A stretch of DNA of 7,651 nt from the NCBI GenBank assembly GCA_947523045.1, contig CANNUR010000137.1:1-7651 (forward strand), given 5' to 3'. Positions 1-5,356 of the stretch are shown here, in pieces (the stretch's first letter is position 1; every line of letters begins with the position of its first letter). Source of the stretch: an uncultured Prosthecobacter sp. (GTDB lineage Bacteria > Verrucomicrobiota > Verrucomicrobiia > Verrucomicrobiales > Verrucomicrobiaceae). Under the pieces are notes generated by a model. The model was not told where the DNA came from, did no database searches, and was given only the letters and a program-made list of their open reading frames with translations. The position numbers and the translations under genes were made by a program.

Positions 1-321
1 TGTCGCATCACCCATGTGGAGAACCCAACGCACCTGATCGCCAGTCACATCAAGCCTTGGCGCGAGTCGAGCGACGACGAGCGGCTCTCTGGTGGAAACG
101 GGCTGCTCCTGACTCCGTCGATCGACCATCTCTTTGATCGGGGGTTTATCAGCTTTGGTGATGATGGCGAGGTGCTGCACTCGCCGGTGGCTGACCAAGA
201 CTCCCTTCGACGAATGGGCATTCGCTGTGACGAACCGCTTTTCGCGGGCCGCTTCAACGCGGACCAGCGGCATTTCTTGGACTACCATCGCCAGGAGATT
301 TTCCTCAAGGCGGCACTTTGA
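1..321 (+). CDS. HNH endonuclease, C-terminal part (5' end outside the window)
   Basis: The frame is open from the first base, so the gene starts upstream; 106 codons are visible before the TGA. They carry an HNH_2-type nuclease core: His at residue 16 of the visible part within ASHIKPW, Asn 33 within GGNGLLL, and His 43 within DHLFDRG. In this family these residues form the metal-binding beta-beta-alpha fold that cuts DNA. A C-terminal HNH_2 module of this kind is common in stand-alone endonucleases of restriction or defence loci. The N-terminal half, which would define specificity, cannot be seen. The GTG at 16-18 is an internal Val, because the fold begins before it. The gene ends 20 nt from the stop of the truncated GIY-YIG copy on the opposite strand. 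The HNH assignment is firm; the biological role (restriction versus other DNA processing) is inferred. Confidence 0.85.
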   Translation, partial: CRITHVENPTHLIASHIKPWRESSDDERLSGGNGLLLTPSIDHLFDRGFISFGDDGEVLHSPVADQDSLRRMGIRCDEPLFAGRFNADQRHFLDYHRQEIFLKAAL

Positions 322-341
322 GCTGAACGCGAGCGTGCTGC

Positions 342-525
342 TCAAGCCTCCCCGCGTAGGAGGCGGGAGACGGGGTCCTGGCGGGCGCGGCTTTGCAGTT
401 TTTGATCCTTGGCGGTGTGGGGGAGTTGCTTGAAGGCGTGCTCGGCTTTGAGGGCGGCGGAGCGATCGACGGCGGGCCAGGCCTTGACGAGTTGCAGCGG
501 GCCGCGGCCGCGAGCGTAGCGGGCG
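342..525 (-). pseudogene. Truncated GIY-YIG nuclease, C-terminal remnant (second copy)
   Basis: Read on the minus strand, this encodes about 60 residues, from ARYARGRGP to SRLLRGEA and a TGA at 342-344. They match residues 41-100 of the fuller GIY-YIG protein at 1322-1630. By hand count the 179 nt shared with 1333-1511 differ at about 16 positions, roughly 91% identity. Upstream of 525 the similarity stops abruptly. The GIY and YIG beta-strands and the catalytic Arg region are missing, so this cannot be an active nuclease. The frame stays open for some codons beyond the breakpoint, but those residues do not resemble the family. The differences include several changed residues without a stop, so the copy is either fairly young or came from a diverged relative. 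Its 3' end faces the HNH gene. Confidence 0.75.
347..525. repeat. Direct repeat, copy A (GIY-YIG 3' end)
   Basis: A ~179-nt sequence that recurs in the same orientation at 1333-1511 with about 91% identity by eye. The two copies lie 986 nt apart and enclose the HTH/PIN toxin-antitoxin locus. Both boundaries are sharp: the left edge falls at the end of the GIY-YIG coding sequence and the right edge inside it. Confidence 0.8.
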
Positions 526-596
526 GTTTTTTGAACGGCGGCGCAGCGTTTGTGTCGAATGTAGCGGTTGTGGCGAATAATGGCTTTCAACCTTTG

Positions 597-633
597 AGTC
601 TCGATGGAGACTGCTCACCCATTTGGGCAGCAG
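597..633. promoter_or_regulatory. Two adjacent inverted repeats upstream of the HTH gene (possible operator)
   Basis: AGTCTC-GATG-GAGACT (597-612) is a perfect 6-bp inverted repeat with a 4-nt centre. It touches a second one: CTGCT (611-615) pairs with AGCAG (629-633), and CCC (618-620) with GGG (625-627), around small bulges. They lie 42-78 nt upstream of the HTH start codon, where an autoregulating antitoxin would bind. No convincing -35/-10 pair is visible. Short inverted repeats can occur by chance, so the operator role is only a suggestion. Confidence 0.3.
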
Positions 634-674
634 TTTCCGTCCTGACTCAGACCACGATCCACAAACCGCCCAGC

Positions 675-1130
675 ATGCTCACCACCCGCACCAACCGTCT
701 GGATCCTTCTCTCATTCCGCCCGAGCAGCTTGAGCGGCTGGCAAGGTTTTTTGCCAGCCCGGATCACATCCTGCTGACCGACAGCGCGGGCAATCAGGCG
801 GAAATGCCGCAGGTGCTTTTCCAGCATTTCGCGAGGATCGTGCGCCTGATGTCCGAACGGAAAGCCATTGTGATGCTGCCGGAAGACGAGGCCTTCACCA
901 CGCAGGCGGCGGCGAACTACCTTGGCATGTCCCGACAGTTCTTCGTCAACCTGCTGGAGAAGGGCGAGATTCCCTTTCACCGGGTGGGGTCACATCGAAG
1001 GGTGACCTTCAAGGATCTACTCGAGTACGAGAAGAAGCGCGACAAGGCCCGTCGTGAATCCATGGATCGACTGACGGATGAGGTTCACAAGGCAGGGCTG
1101 TATTTTTCTGACTACCAAGGGGACGCGTGA
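675..1130 (+). CDS. Excisionase-family HTH DNA-binding protein, probable antitoxin
   Basis: A 151-residue protein in two parts. The N-terminal region (about 13-68) is helical, with PPEQLERLARFFASPDH and the later segment FQHFARIVRLM. The C-terminal part (about 74-119) is a MerR/excisionase-like winged HTH: FTTQAAANYLGMSRQFFVNLLEKG, then the wing IPFHRVGSHRRVTFKDLLEYEKKR. Proteins of this layout are commonly encoded just before a PIN-domain RNase and act as its antitoxin and repressor. Here the start of such a partner overlaps the stop codon (GTGA at 1127-1130), but that partner is deleted, so the gene now looks like an orphan antitoxin. ATG 675 was chosen because the open frame further upstream only runs antisense through the GIY-YIG remnant. 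No clear Shine-Dalgarno sequence precedes it. Retained function could be autorepression or protection against a related toxin elsewhere; this is inference. Confidence 0.8.
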   Translation: MLTTRTNRLDPSLIPPEQLERLARFFASPDHILLTDSAGNQAEMPQVLFQHFARIVRLMSERKAIVMLPEDEAFTTQAAANYLGMSRQFFVNLLEKGEIPFHRVGSHRRVTFKDLLEYEKKRDKARRESMDRLTDEVHKAGLYFSDYQGDA

Positions 1131-1313
1131 GGGCGGACTTCCACTAAGGACGATTATCTGTTGACACTCTACGAGTTGGAACCGCAGCAGGTCATTGCCG
1201 TGCTGGGAGAAATCGCCGGTCGGCGGCGCATGGAAACCGAGGATGTGTTGATCCGTCTCGGTTCTGTGGTCCCTCAGTTTTCCGCGCGGGTCTTGCTGGA
1301 TCTTTCCAAATAG
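1127..1313 (+). pseudogene. PIN-domain (VapC-like) toxin remnant with internal deletion
   Basis: A GTG at 1127-1129 overlaps the HTH gene stop and reads M-R-A-D-F-H, then a TAA. PIN toxins of this type often begin MRA followed by an Asp-containing strand. From about 1137 a second reading frame continues to TAG 1311-1313 and encodes TKDDYLLTLYELEPQQVIAV, then LGEIAGRRRMETEDVLIRLG and a tail ending VLLDLSK. This resembles the C-terminal helical tail of antitoxin-linked PIN proteins. The middle, about 100 or more codons with the acidic RNase active site, is missing, and the two ends are out of frame. The frame of the tail happens to equal that of the HTH gene, separated from it by the TGA. It cannot encode an active toxin. 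The PIN assignment rests on the tail pattern and the gene order. Confidence 0.6.
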
Positions 1314-1321
1314 CCACCGCT

Positions 1322-1630
1322 TCACTGCACTGCCTCCCCGCGCAGCAGGCGGGAGATGGGGTCCTGGCGGGCGCGGCTTTGCAGTTTTTGGTCCTTGGCG
1401 GGGCGGGGGAGTTGCTTGAAGGCGTGCTCGGCCTTGAGGGCGGCGGAACAGTCGACGGCGGGCCAGGCCTTGAGCAGCTTCAGCGGGCCGCGGCCGCGGG
1501 TGTAGCGGGCGCCGGTGCCGCGCTCGTGCTGCGCCAGACGGCGCGGCAGGTCGTTCGTGATGCCGCAGTAGAGGCTGCCATCGGCACAGCGCAGGACGTA
1601 GAGGTGCCAGGGCGTGGAGGGGAGTTTCAG
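1322..1630 (-). CDS. GIY-YIG nuclease superfamily protein (UPF0213-like), start codon uncertain
   Basis: About 102 residues on the minus strand. Numbered from a CTG at 1628-1630: the GIY strand appears as WHLYVLRC (Tyr 11), the YIG strand as LYCGITND (Tyr 21), the catalytic-type Arg region as NDLPRRLAQH (Arg 30/31), then ARYTRGRGPLKLL, and the metal-binding-type Glu in ALKAEHAF (Glu 68). The length fits small UPF0213/YhbQ-type proteins, which act on DNA, though the exact role is not settled. The C-terminal extension (about 75-102) is rich in Lys, Arg and Gln. No ATG, GTG or TTG lies in frame before the domain, and a TAA sits at 1640-1642. Either CTG is used or the original start was lost when the heptamer array (1624-1665) formed at the 5' end. 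The stop lies 8 nt from the convergent PIN remnant. Its 3' half is duplicated at 342-525. Confidence 0.75.
   Translation of the reverse strand: MKLPSTPWHLYVLRCADGSLYCGITNDLPRRLAQHERGTGARYTRGRGPLKLLKAWPAVDCSAALKAEHAFKQLPRPAKDQKLQSRARQDPISRLLRGEAVQ
1333..1511. repeat. Direct repeat, copy B (GIY-YIG 3' end)
   Basis: Partner of the 347-525 repeat in the same orientation, about 91% identical by hand count. It lies wholly inside the fuller GIY-YIG gene. The two copies share all but the last two C-terminal codons of the protein, diverging where copy A reaches its stop. Confidence 0.8.
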
Positions 1631-1665
1631 GTTTAACGTTTAAGGTTTCAAGTTTGAAGTTTCAA
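1624..1665. repeat. Degenerate heptamer tandem array (GTTTCAA-like), six units
   Basis: Six consecutive 7-nt units read GTTTCAG, GTTTAAC, GTTTAAG, GTTTCAA, GTTTGAA, GTTTCAA; a seventh decayed unit GTTCATC may follow. GTTT is invariant in the six. The first unit covers the proposed CTG start of the GIY-YIG gene, so the array runs into the 5' end of that coding region. A similar single copy (GGTTTCAAGTTCACGGG) appears near 1796. Heptameric short tandem repeats are known in several bacterial groups; their function is unclear. Confidence 0.7.
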
Positions 1666-1986
1666 GTTCATCGGTCGGAAGGGTTCTGGCACGGGCTTCA
1701 GGTCGAGTGTGAGTTCCGAGCCCTGCGCAAACAACGCAGCCGGCTTACGGCCCACATCAAACCTGCGCGTGAATGGGTTCAGGGCTGAAGGACGGTTTCA
1801 AGTTCACGGGGCAAGGGCGCGCTTCTGAAAACGTGAAAGCTTGCCAGATGTGGGCAGGTTGAAGCCCGGGTGCACTTGGGTGAGCTTGTCTGGGAGTCCC
1901 TTCCATGGTCCCGTCCAAGATGTTCACGATGAGGTAGGCTCGACCCTCCAGCCCCCCTGCAAGGGAGATCTTCACACAAACTCATA
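1666..1986. other. Gene-poor intergenic stretch
   Basis: Part of a ~530-nt interval (1631-2159) in which I support no gene. A minus-strand open frame at 1757-1975 (72 codons, beginning MKISLAGGLEGRAYLIVNIL) has no family resemblance I recognise and no Shine-Dalgarno sequence. The open frame overlapping it in another phase is equally featureless. The composition is unlike a clean coding region. It could be a decayed gene or mobile-element remnant, but nothing in it proves that. Confidence 0.4.
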
Positions 1987-2036
1987 TAGCATCATTGGAT
2001 GTGCTTGGCTTTAGCCAAGCACATCCAATGATGCTA
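1987..2036 (-). repeat. Long perfect hairpin 1 (24-bp arms), REP-like, minus orientation
   Basis: Arms 1987-2010 and 2013-2036 are perfect reverse complements around a 2-nt centre (TT on the + strand). The tip reads TGGCTTTAGCCA; on the minus strand it is TGGCTAAAGCCA, identical to the tip of hairpin 2. On the minus strand the foot is TTGAC (2041-2037), directly before the stem, as in hairpin 2. No T-tract follows on either strand, so it does not look like an intrinsic terminator. Confidence 0.85.
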
Positions 2037-2080
2037 GTCAACAGCCGCGAATTGGAAAATATTAACATTGCTGGATTGAC
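2037..2080. repeat. AT-rich linker between the paired hairpins, with inverted ends
   Basis: A 44-nt segment bounded by GTCAACAGC (2037-2045) and GCTGGATTGAC (2070-2080). The ends are inverted repeats except for a 2-nt GA insertion on the right. The interior (about 2051-2066) is AT-rich (AATTGGAAAATATTAACATT), unlike the surrounding GC-rich DNA. The TTGAC at 2076-2080 followed by T could serve as a -35-like hexamer for the AbiE operon, but no good -10 is seen at the right distance inside hairpin 2. Confidence 0.6.
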
Positions 2081-2132
2081 TTTTATCCTCATGCAGTGAA
2101 TGGCTAAAGCCATTCACTGCATGAGGATAAAA
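2081..2132 (+). repeat. Long perfect hairpin 2 (25-bp arms), REP-like, plus orientation
   Basis: Arms 2081-2105 and 2108-2132 are perfect reverse complements around AA. The tip is TGGCTAAAGCCA and the foot TTGAC (2076-2080) precedes it. Apart from foot and tip, the stem sequence is unrelated to that of hairpin 1. It ends 27 nt before the AbiEi-like start codon, so if transcription starts upstream it would form a stable hairpin in the 5' untranslated region. The right arm is followed by A residues, not T residues, which argues against a terminator on the + strand. Confidence 0.85.
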
Positions 2133-2159
2133 AACCGACTCAACGCCTGAAACCCTGCC

Positions 2160-3092
2160 ATGCCTGCCTCGACCTTGAAGCCTGATGTGTGGCAGCTTTT
2201 CGTCCCTCTTTTGGCAGAAGAAGTGTCGGCTCCTACCGCAAAACATCCCACGGTGCGTGTGTGGAAAGACACTGAGCTGGTCTGGCTGATCAACCGGATC
2301 GTCCGGGAGAATCGAGCAGAACTGAAGACGACCTTTCCCGCCGGGTCCGTGGTGCTGGAGCAGTTGAAGAGGATGAAGTGGCTGCGCGAGCTGCCTGTGG
2401 CGGAAAACTCGCTAGGAAGGTGCTTCTACCTGATGGACATGGAGGCGGCGAGGAATGCGGTGGTGGATGTGCTGGAGGTGCTCCAGGCCGTGCTGCCTGC
2501 GGGTGTCATCTCCTACTTTGCCGCCCTGAGTTTCCACGAACTGACCAGCCAGATGCCCGGCTTTTACCATATGGGTCGGCTGGCGAAAGGGCACCCGCCG
2601 GAATCGGACGCTGCCAGGGAGGCCTGGGATCGGAATCCACTGGGGACGGCGCTTTTCAAGTATGACGGGGTGATGTGCTACGAAACGAAGCGCTACCTGG
2701 GGCTGACGCCGGGTGTGCAGACGCGATTGATCGGTCCGCGCACTTCTTACCGCATCACGACACTGGAACAGACGCTGCTGGACGCGATTCTCCAGCCGCT
2801 GCGATGCGGGGGTGAGGCTGTGGTGTTTGAGGCTTGGGGGCATGCGGCCAGGCGGGCGGATTATGATCGGATGGCGGAGCACTTGAAGGCCATTGGCCGG
2901 GACTCGCTGGTCCGGCGGGTGGGGGCAATGTTGGAAATGCTTGGAGAGGAGGTGAAGGACAGCACCGAGCTCGGAAAGCTTCTGGGCACGGTGAAAAACC
3001 GACTGAGCAACACGCCGGACGCGGTGATCCCGCTGCTGCCGGGACTGGGCTTTGCCCGTGAATCGGAAGTTTGGAGGGTGGCCATTCCATGA
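2160..3092 (+). CDS. AbiEi-like type IV antitoxin (transcriptional regulator)
   Basis: A 310-residue protein. The N-terminal ~100 residues look like a winged-helix region: an RIVRENRAELKTTFPAGSVV segment, then LEQLKRMKWLRELP and a strand ending GRCFYLMDMEAARN. The central and C-terminal part fits the AbiEi antitoxin core: ISYFAALSFHELTSQMP (117-133), the TALFKYDGVMCYETKRYLGL strand region, YRITTLEQTLLDAILQPLRCGG, and RRVGAMLEMLGEEV near the end. AbiEi proteins repress their own operon and neutralise the AbiEii nucleotidyltransferase without a stable complex (type IV). The stop overlaps the next gene's start (ATGA, 3089-3092), implying translational coupling. ATG 2160 was chosen because it precedes the wHTH and follows the hairpin leader; its Shine-Dalgarno sequence is weak or absent. 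Confident in the family from sequence pattern plus partner gene. Confidence 0.85.
   Translation: MPASTLKPDVWQLFVPLLAEEVSAPTAKHPTVRVWKDTELVWLINRIVRENRAELKTTFPAGSVVLEQLKRMKWLRELPVAENSLGRCFYLMDMEAARNAVVDVLEVLQAVLPAGVISYFAALSFHELTSQMPGFYHMGRLAKGHPPESDAAREAWDRNPLGTALFKYDGVMCYETKRYLGLTPGVQTRLIGPRTSYRITTLEQTLLDAILQPLRCGGEAVVFEAWGHAARRADYDRMAEHLKAIGRDSLVRRVGAMLEMLGEEVKDSTELGKLLGTVKNRLSNTPDAVIPLLPGLGFARESEVWRVAIP
3073..3078 (+). promoter_or_regulatory. Shine-Dalgarno site for the AbiEii-like toxin
   Basis: GGAGGG ends 10 nt before ATG 3089, the clearest ribosome-binding site in the window. It lies inside the antitoxin coding region. It favours ATG 3089 over the TTG at 3071, which would put the site inside the gene. 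Confidence 0.7.
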
Positions 3093-3970
3093 ACTCGCAC
3101 CAACGCGAAAGCTGGGTGAAGGAAGTGCTGCGGGAGGTGATGGCCGCCCTGATGCACGACGAGGCTCTGCGACAGGCGCTCGTCTTCAAAGGGGCGTGGA
3201 TTTTGAACCTGCACCTGGGAGAAAGCCGTCACTCGATGGACATCGATGCCACGTCGGAACCCGGCTGGGTGCAGGATATGGGCAGCTTGGACAATCAGGA
3301 GGCCTTTTTGCGCGAACACCTGCCACGGGCCGTTCAGCGGCACTTCGACAGACAGAACCCGGTGCGTTTCACCTTGGAAGCCACGAGGTTTGAGAGGAAT
3401 CCGGTGAGCCTGCACCCGCGCGGCTGGGACATGCTGCAGGTGAAACTGGTGATCCGTGATCACACACTGACGAACGTCCGCTCACTGCCACCCGCCGAGT
3501 TGGAAGTTGCGGCGGCGGAGTCCTATGGGCCTGATGCAGTGGAGTGGCAAGAGTTTCTGGGAGCGCCTGCTCGCGTCTATGCGCTGCACCGCATCGCCGG
3601 GGAGAAATTGCGTGCCTATCTTACCTCCCTGCCGGAATACCGGGCGAAAATGCGTGGTGGTAGCCGAGAGTTCCGCGTGAAGGATCTGCACGACCTCGCC
3701 CGCATCATGCGCCAGCGGCCGCTGGCGGAAGAAGTGTTTTGGGAGAAGGCACTGCAGGAATTCAAGCTCGCCTGCGAGTCCCGCTTTGTGGACTGTGCCG
3801 GGGCGGAGACTTTTCTGCAAGACTGGGCCCAAGCGCGTCTGCGCTACGAGCAGGATCGACACCTCTCTGCGATTTCTTGGGAGGAAGCTGATTCGGCGCT
3901 GAGACAAATTTTGGCCAGCATCAGCCCCAAGGCGAGGTTCCCTTGGAGCTTTGAGGTCCCCGCGAGCTGA
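3089..3970 (+). CDS. AbiEii/AbiGii-type nucleotidyltransferase toxin (type IV TA)
   Basis: A 293-residue protein of the AbiEii/MenT-like (DUF1814) nucleotidyltransferase fold. The motif FKGAWILNLHLGESRHSMDIDA (33-54) supplies the substrate loop and the metal-binding DxD pair (Asp 51, Asp 53; Ser 49 before them). Lys 173 in IAGEKLRAYL and the RVKDLHDLARI block (196-206, with Asp 199 and Asp 202) match the later conserved motifs of the family. Studied relatives arrest growth by transferring nucleotides, for MenT3 onto tRNA 3' ends, and AbiE protects against phage by abortive infection. The family usually has Gly-Gly plus a small hydroxyl residue where this protein has Gly-Ala-Trp (35-37), a possible change in nucleotide handling. 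All other motifs and the length look intact. It is coupled to the upstream antitoxin by an ATGA overlap; the clear Shine-Dalgarno site supports ATG 3089. The RNA target is unknown here. Confidence 0.87.
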   Translation: MNSHQRESWVKEVLREVMAALMHDEALRQALVFKGAWILNLHLGESRHSMDIDATSEPGWVQDMGSLDNQEAFLREHLPRAVQRHFDRQNPVRFTLEATRFERNPVSLHPRGWDMLQVKLVIRDHTLTNVRSLPPAELEVAAAESYGPDAVEWQEFLGAPARVYALHRIAGEKLRAYLTSLPEYRAKMRGGSREFRVKDLHDLARIMRQRPLAEEVFWEKALQEFKLACESRFVDCAGAETFLQDWAQARLRYEQDRHLSAISWEEADSALRQILASISPKARFPWSFEVPAS

Positions 3971-4055
3971 GGAAGAGGGCCGTGAGTCTTCTGAACCTCG
4001 GCTCTGTTTCCAGCTTCGGCTAGACCGGGCCTGGCGGGTGCGTTGATGGGTTGTC

Positions 4056-5252
4056 ATGCGTGTTCTCTCCCTGCTTGTTTGCTTGCCGCTGCTGGCGGTG
4101 GCTCAGTCGGCGCCGAAGGCGGCGAAATCCAGTGCTCAGCCGGAGGGCTTCCATGCGCTGGCGCTCGGCGATCCAGCCCCGGCGTTTGAGCTGGTCGGCA
4201 TCGATGAGGAGCGCTACACGCTGAAAAACTTCGCCGAGGCGCCGGTGCTGGTGGTCGCCTTCCTCAGCAATCACTGCCCGACCTCGCAGGCGATCGAGGG
4301 GCGGTTGAAGCAGTTTGTCAGCGATTTTGCGCCGAAGGGCGTGCGGGTGGTGGCGATCAATCCGAACGATCCGGCGGCGCTGCGTCCGGACGAGCTGGGT
4401 TACTCGAAGTACAACGACAGTTTTCCGGAGATGCAGCGCCATGCGGCGGAGCAAAGCTTCAATTTTCCCTACCTCTTCGACGGCGAAACCCAGAAAACGG
4501 CGCTCGCCTACGGCTGCCTGGCGACGCCGCATGTCTTCGTCTTCGATGCCGAGCGCAAGCTGCGCTACCAGGGCCGGTTTGACGACAGTCGCTTCGCCGA
4601 TCCGGCGACGGTGACCGCGCCCGACGCGCGGCGGGCGGTCGAGGACCTGCTGGCGGGTCGGCCGGTGGCGACGCCGGAGACGCGGCCGCATGGCTGCTCG
4701 ACGAAGTGGATCGACAAGCGCGCGCAGGTGGCGGCCGATCAGGAGAAGTGGCAGACGACGCCGGTCGAGGTGGCCCTGATCGATGCCAAGGGCGTGGCCG
4801 AGCTGCGGCGCAATGCGACGAAAAAGGTGCGCCTGTTCAATGTCTTCGCCACCTGGTGCGGGCCCTGCGTCGACGAGTTTCCGCAGCTGGTCGCCACGCA
4901 GCGCAAGTTCGCCCTGCGCGACTTCGAGTTCATCGCCATCAGCCTCAACGAACCCGATGAGATCGCCGAGGTGAAGCAGTTCCTCGAGGAGCAGAACGCC
5001 ATCGTGCCCGACCGCCTCAAACCTTCGCTCAAGTCCGAGGGTCGCCAGGGCAACGCCTATGTGTTCAAGGGCGCGAGCCAGGACGAACTGATCGCCGCCC
5101 TCGATCCGGAATGGCCGGGCCCGATCCCGCACACCCTGGTCGTGGCACCGGGGGGCGAGGTGATCTTCCGGCACAATGGCGAAATCGAGGGAGAGGAACT
5201 GCGCGCGAAGATCCTCGAGCATCTCGGCCGCTACTACGTGCCGGAAAAGTGA
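4056..5252 (+). CDS. Exported two-domain redoxin: AhpC/TSA-like domain plus TlpA-like thioredoxin domain
   Basis: A 398-residue protein with a Sec signal peptide (about 1-18, MRVLSLLVCLPLLAVAQS) and two thioredoxin folds. Domain 1 (about 33-200) is AhpC/TSA-like: GDPAPAFELVGIDEERYTL, then the active-site region LSNHCPTSQ (Cys 74) and the cis-Pro strand YGCLATPHVFVFD (Cys 154). Domain 2 (about 235-395) has the classic thioredoxin motif ATWCGPCVDEFP (Cys 268, Cys 271) and the cis-Pro strand PIPHTLVVAPGGEV. The linker contains HGCSTKW (Cys 214), common between such modules. The two active sites differ: domain 1 is CxxS-like, with one cysteine in the motif, and domain 2 is a full CxxC. That suggests a peroxidase or thiol-sensing half and a disulfide-reducing half acting outside the cytoplasm. 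Redox direction and partners are inferred. ATG 4056 is supported by the signal peptide; the Shine-Dalgarno sequence is weak. Confidence 0.85.
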   Translation: MRVLSLLVCLPLLAVAQSAPKAAKSSAQPEGFHALALGDPAPAFELVGIDEERYTLKNFAEAPVLVVAFLSNHCPTSQAIEGRLKQFVSDFAPKGVRVVAINPNDPAALRPDELGYSKYNDSFPEMQRHAAEQSFNFPYLFDGETQKTALAYGCLATPHVFVFDAERKLRYQGRFDDSRFADPATVTAPDARRAVEDLLAGRPVATPETRPHGCSTKWIDKRAQVAADQEKWQTTPVEVALIDAKGVAELRRNATKKVRLFNVFATWCGPCVDEFPQLVATQRKFALRDFEFIAISLNEPDEIAEVKQFLEEQNAIVPDRLKPSLKSEGRQGNAYVFKGASQDELIAALDPEWPGPIPHTLVVAPGGEVIFRHNGEIEGEELRAKILEHLGRYYVPEK

Positions 5253-5356
5253 TTCGTGGGGGCAGTGAGCCCGCGGTCAGTGCCCGCGGCTCCAGATGAG
5301 CGGCGCCCCCCTCGAACTTTCGGCAACAAACGGGCGGCAGGTGCTGTTGGTCTGTC

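Noticed and set aside
393..674. Upstream extension of the HTH gene in the same frame
   Set aside because: It translates the antisense strand of the GIY-YIG remnant. The HTH protein makes sense from ATG 675.
1017..1325. A 102-codon minus-strand open frame opposite the HTH gene end and the PIN remnant
   Set aside because: No recognisable family; the opposite strand has the HTH C-terminus and the PIN-like tail.
342..1636. Two repeats with intervening DNA as a CRISPR array
   Set aside because: There are only two ~179-nt repeats, they are coding, and they lie 986 nt apart; nothing has the size or spacing of CRISPR repeats.
2081..2132. Hairpin 2 as an intrinsic terminator
   Set aside because: The T residues precede the stem and A residues follow it on the + strand, and the minus strand shows the same order. 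There is no T-tract after the stem in either direction.
4020..5222. A 400-codon open frame on the minus strand opposite the redoxin gene
   Set aside because: It is antisense to a clear two-domain redoxin with signal peptide and active-site motifs. Its translation is Arg/Leu-rich and low in complexity, typical of an antisense frame in GC-rich DNA.
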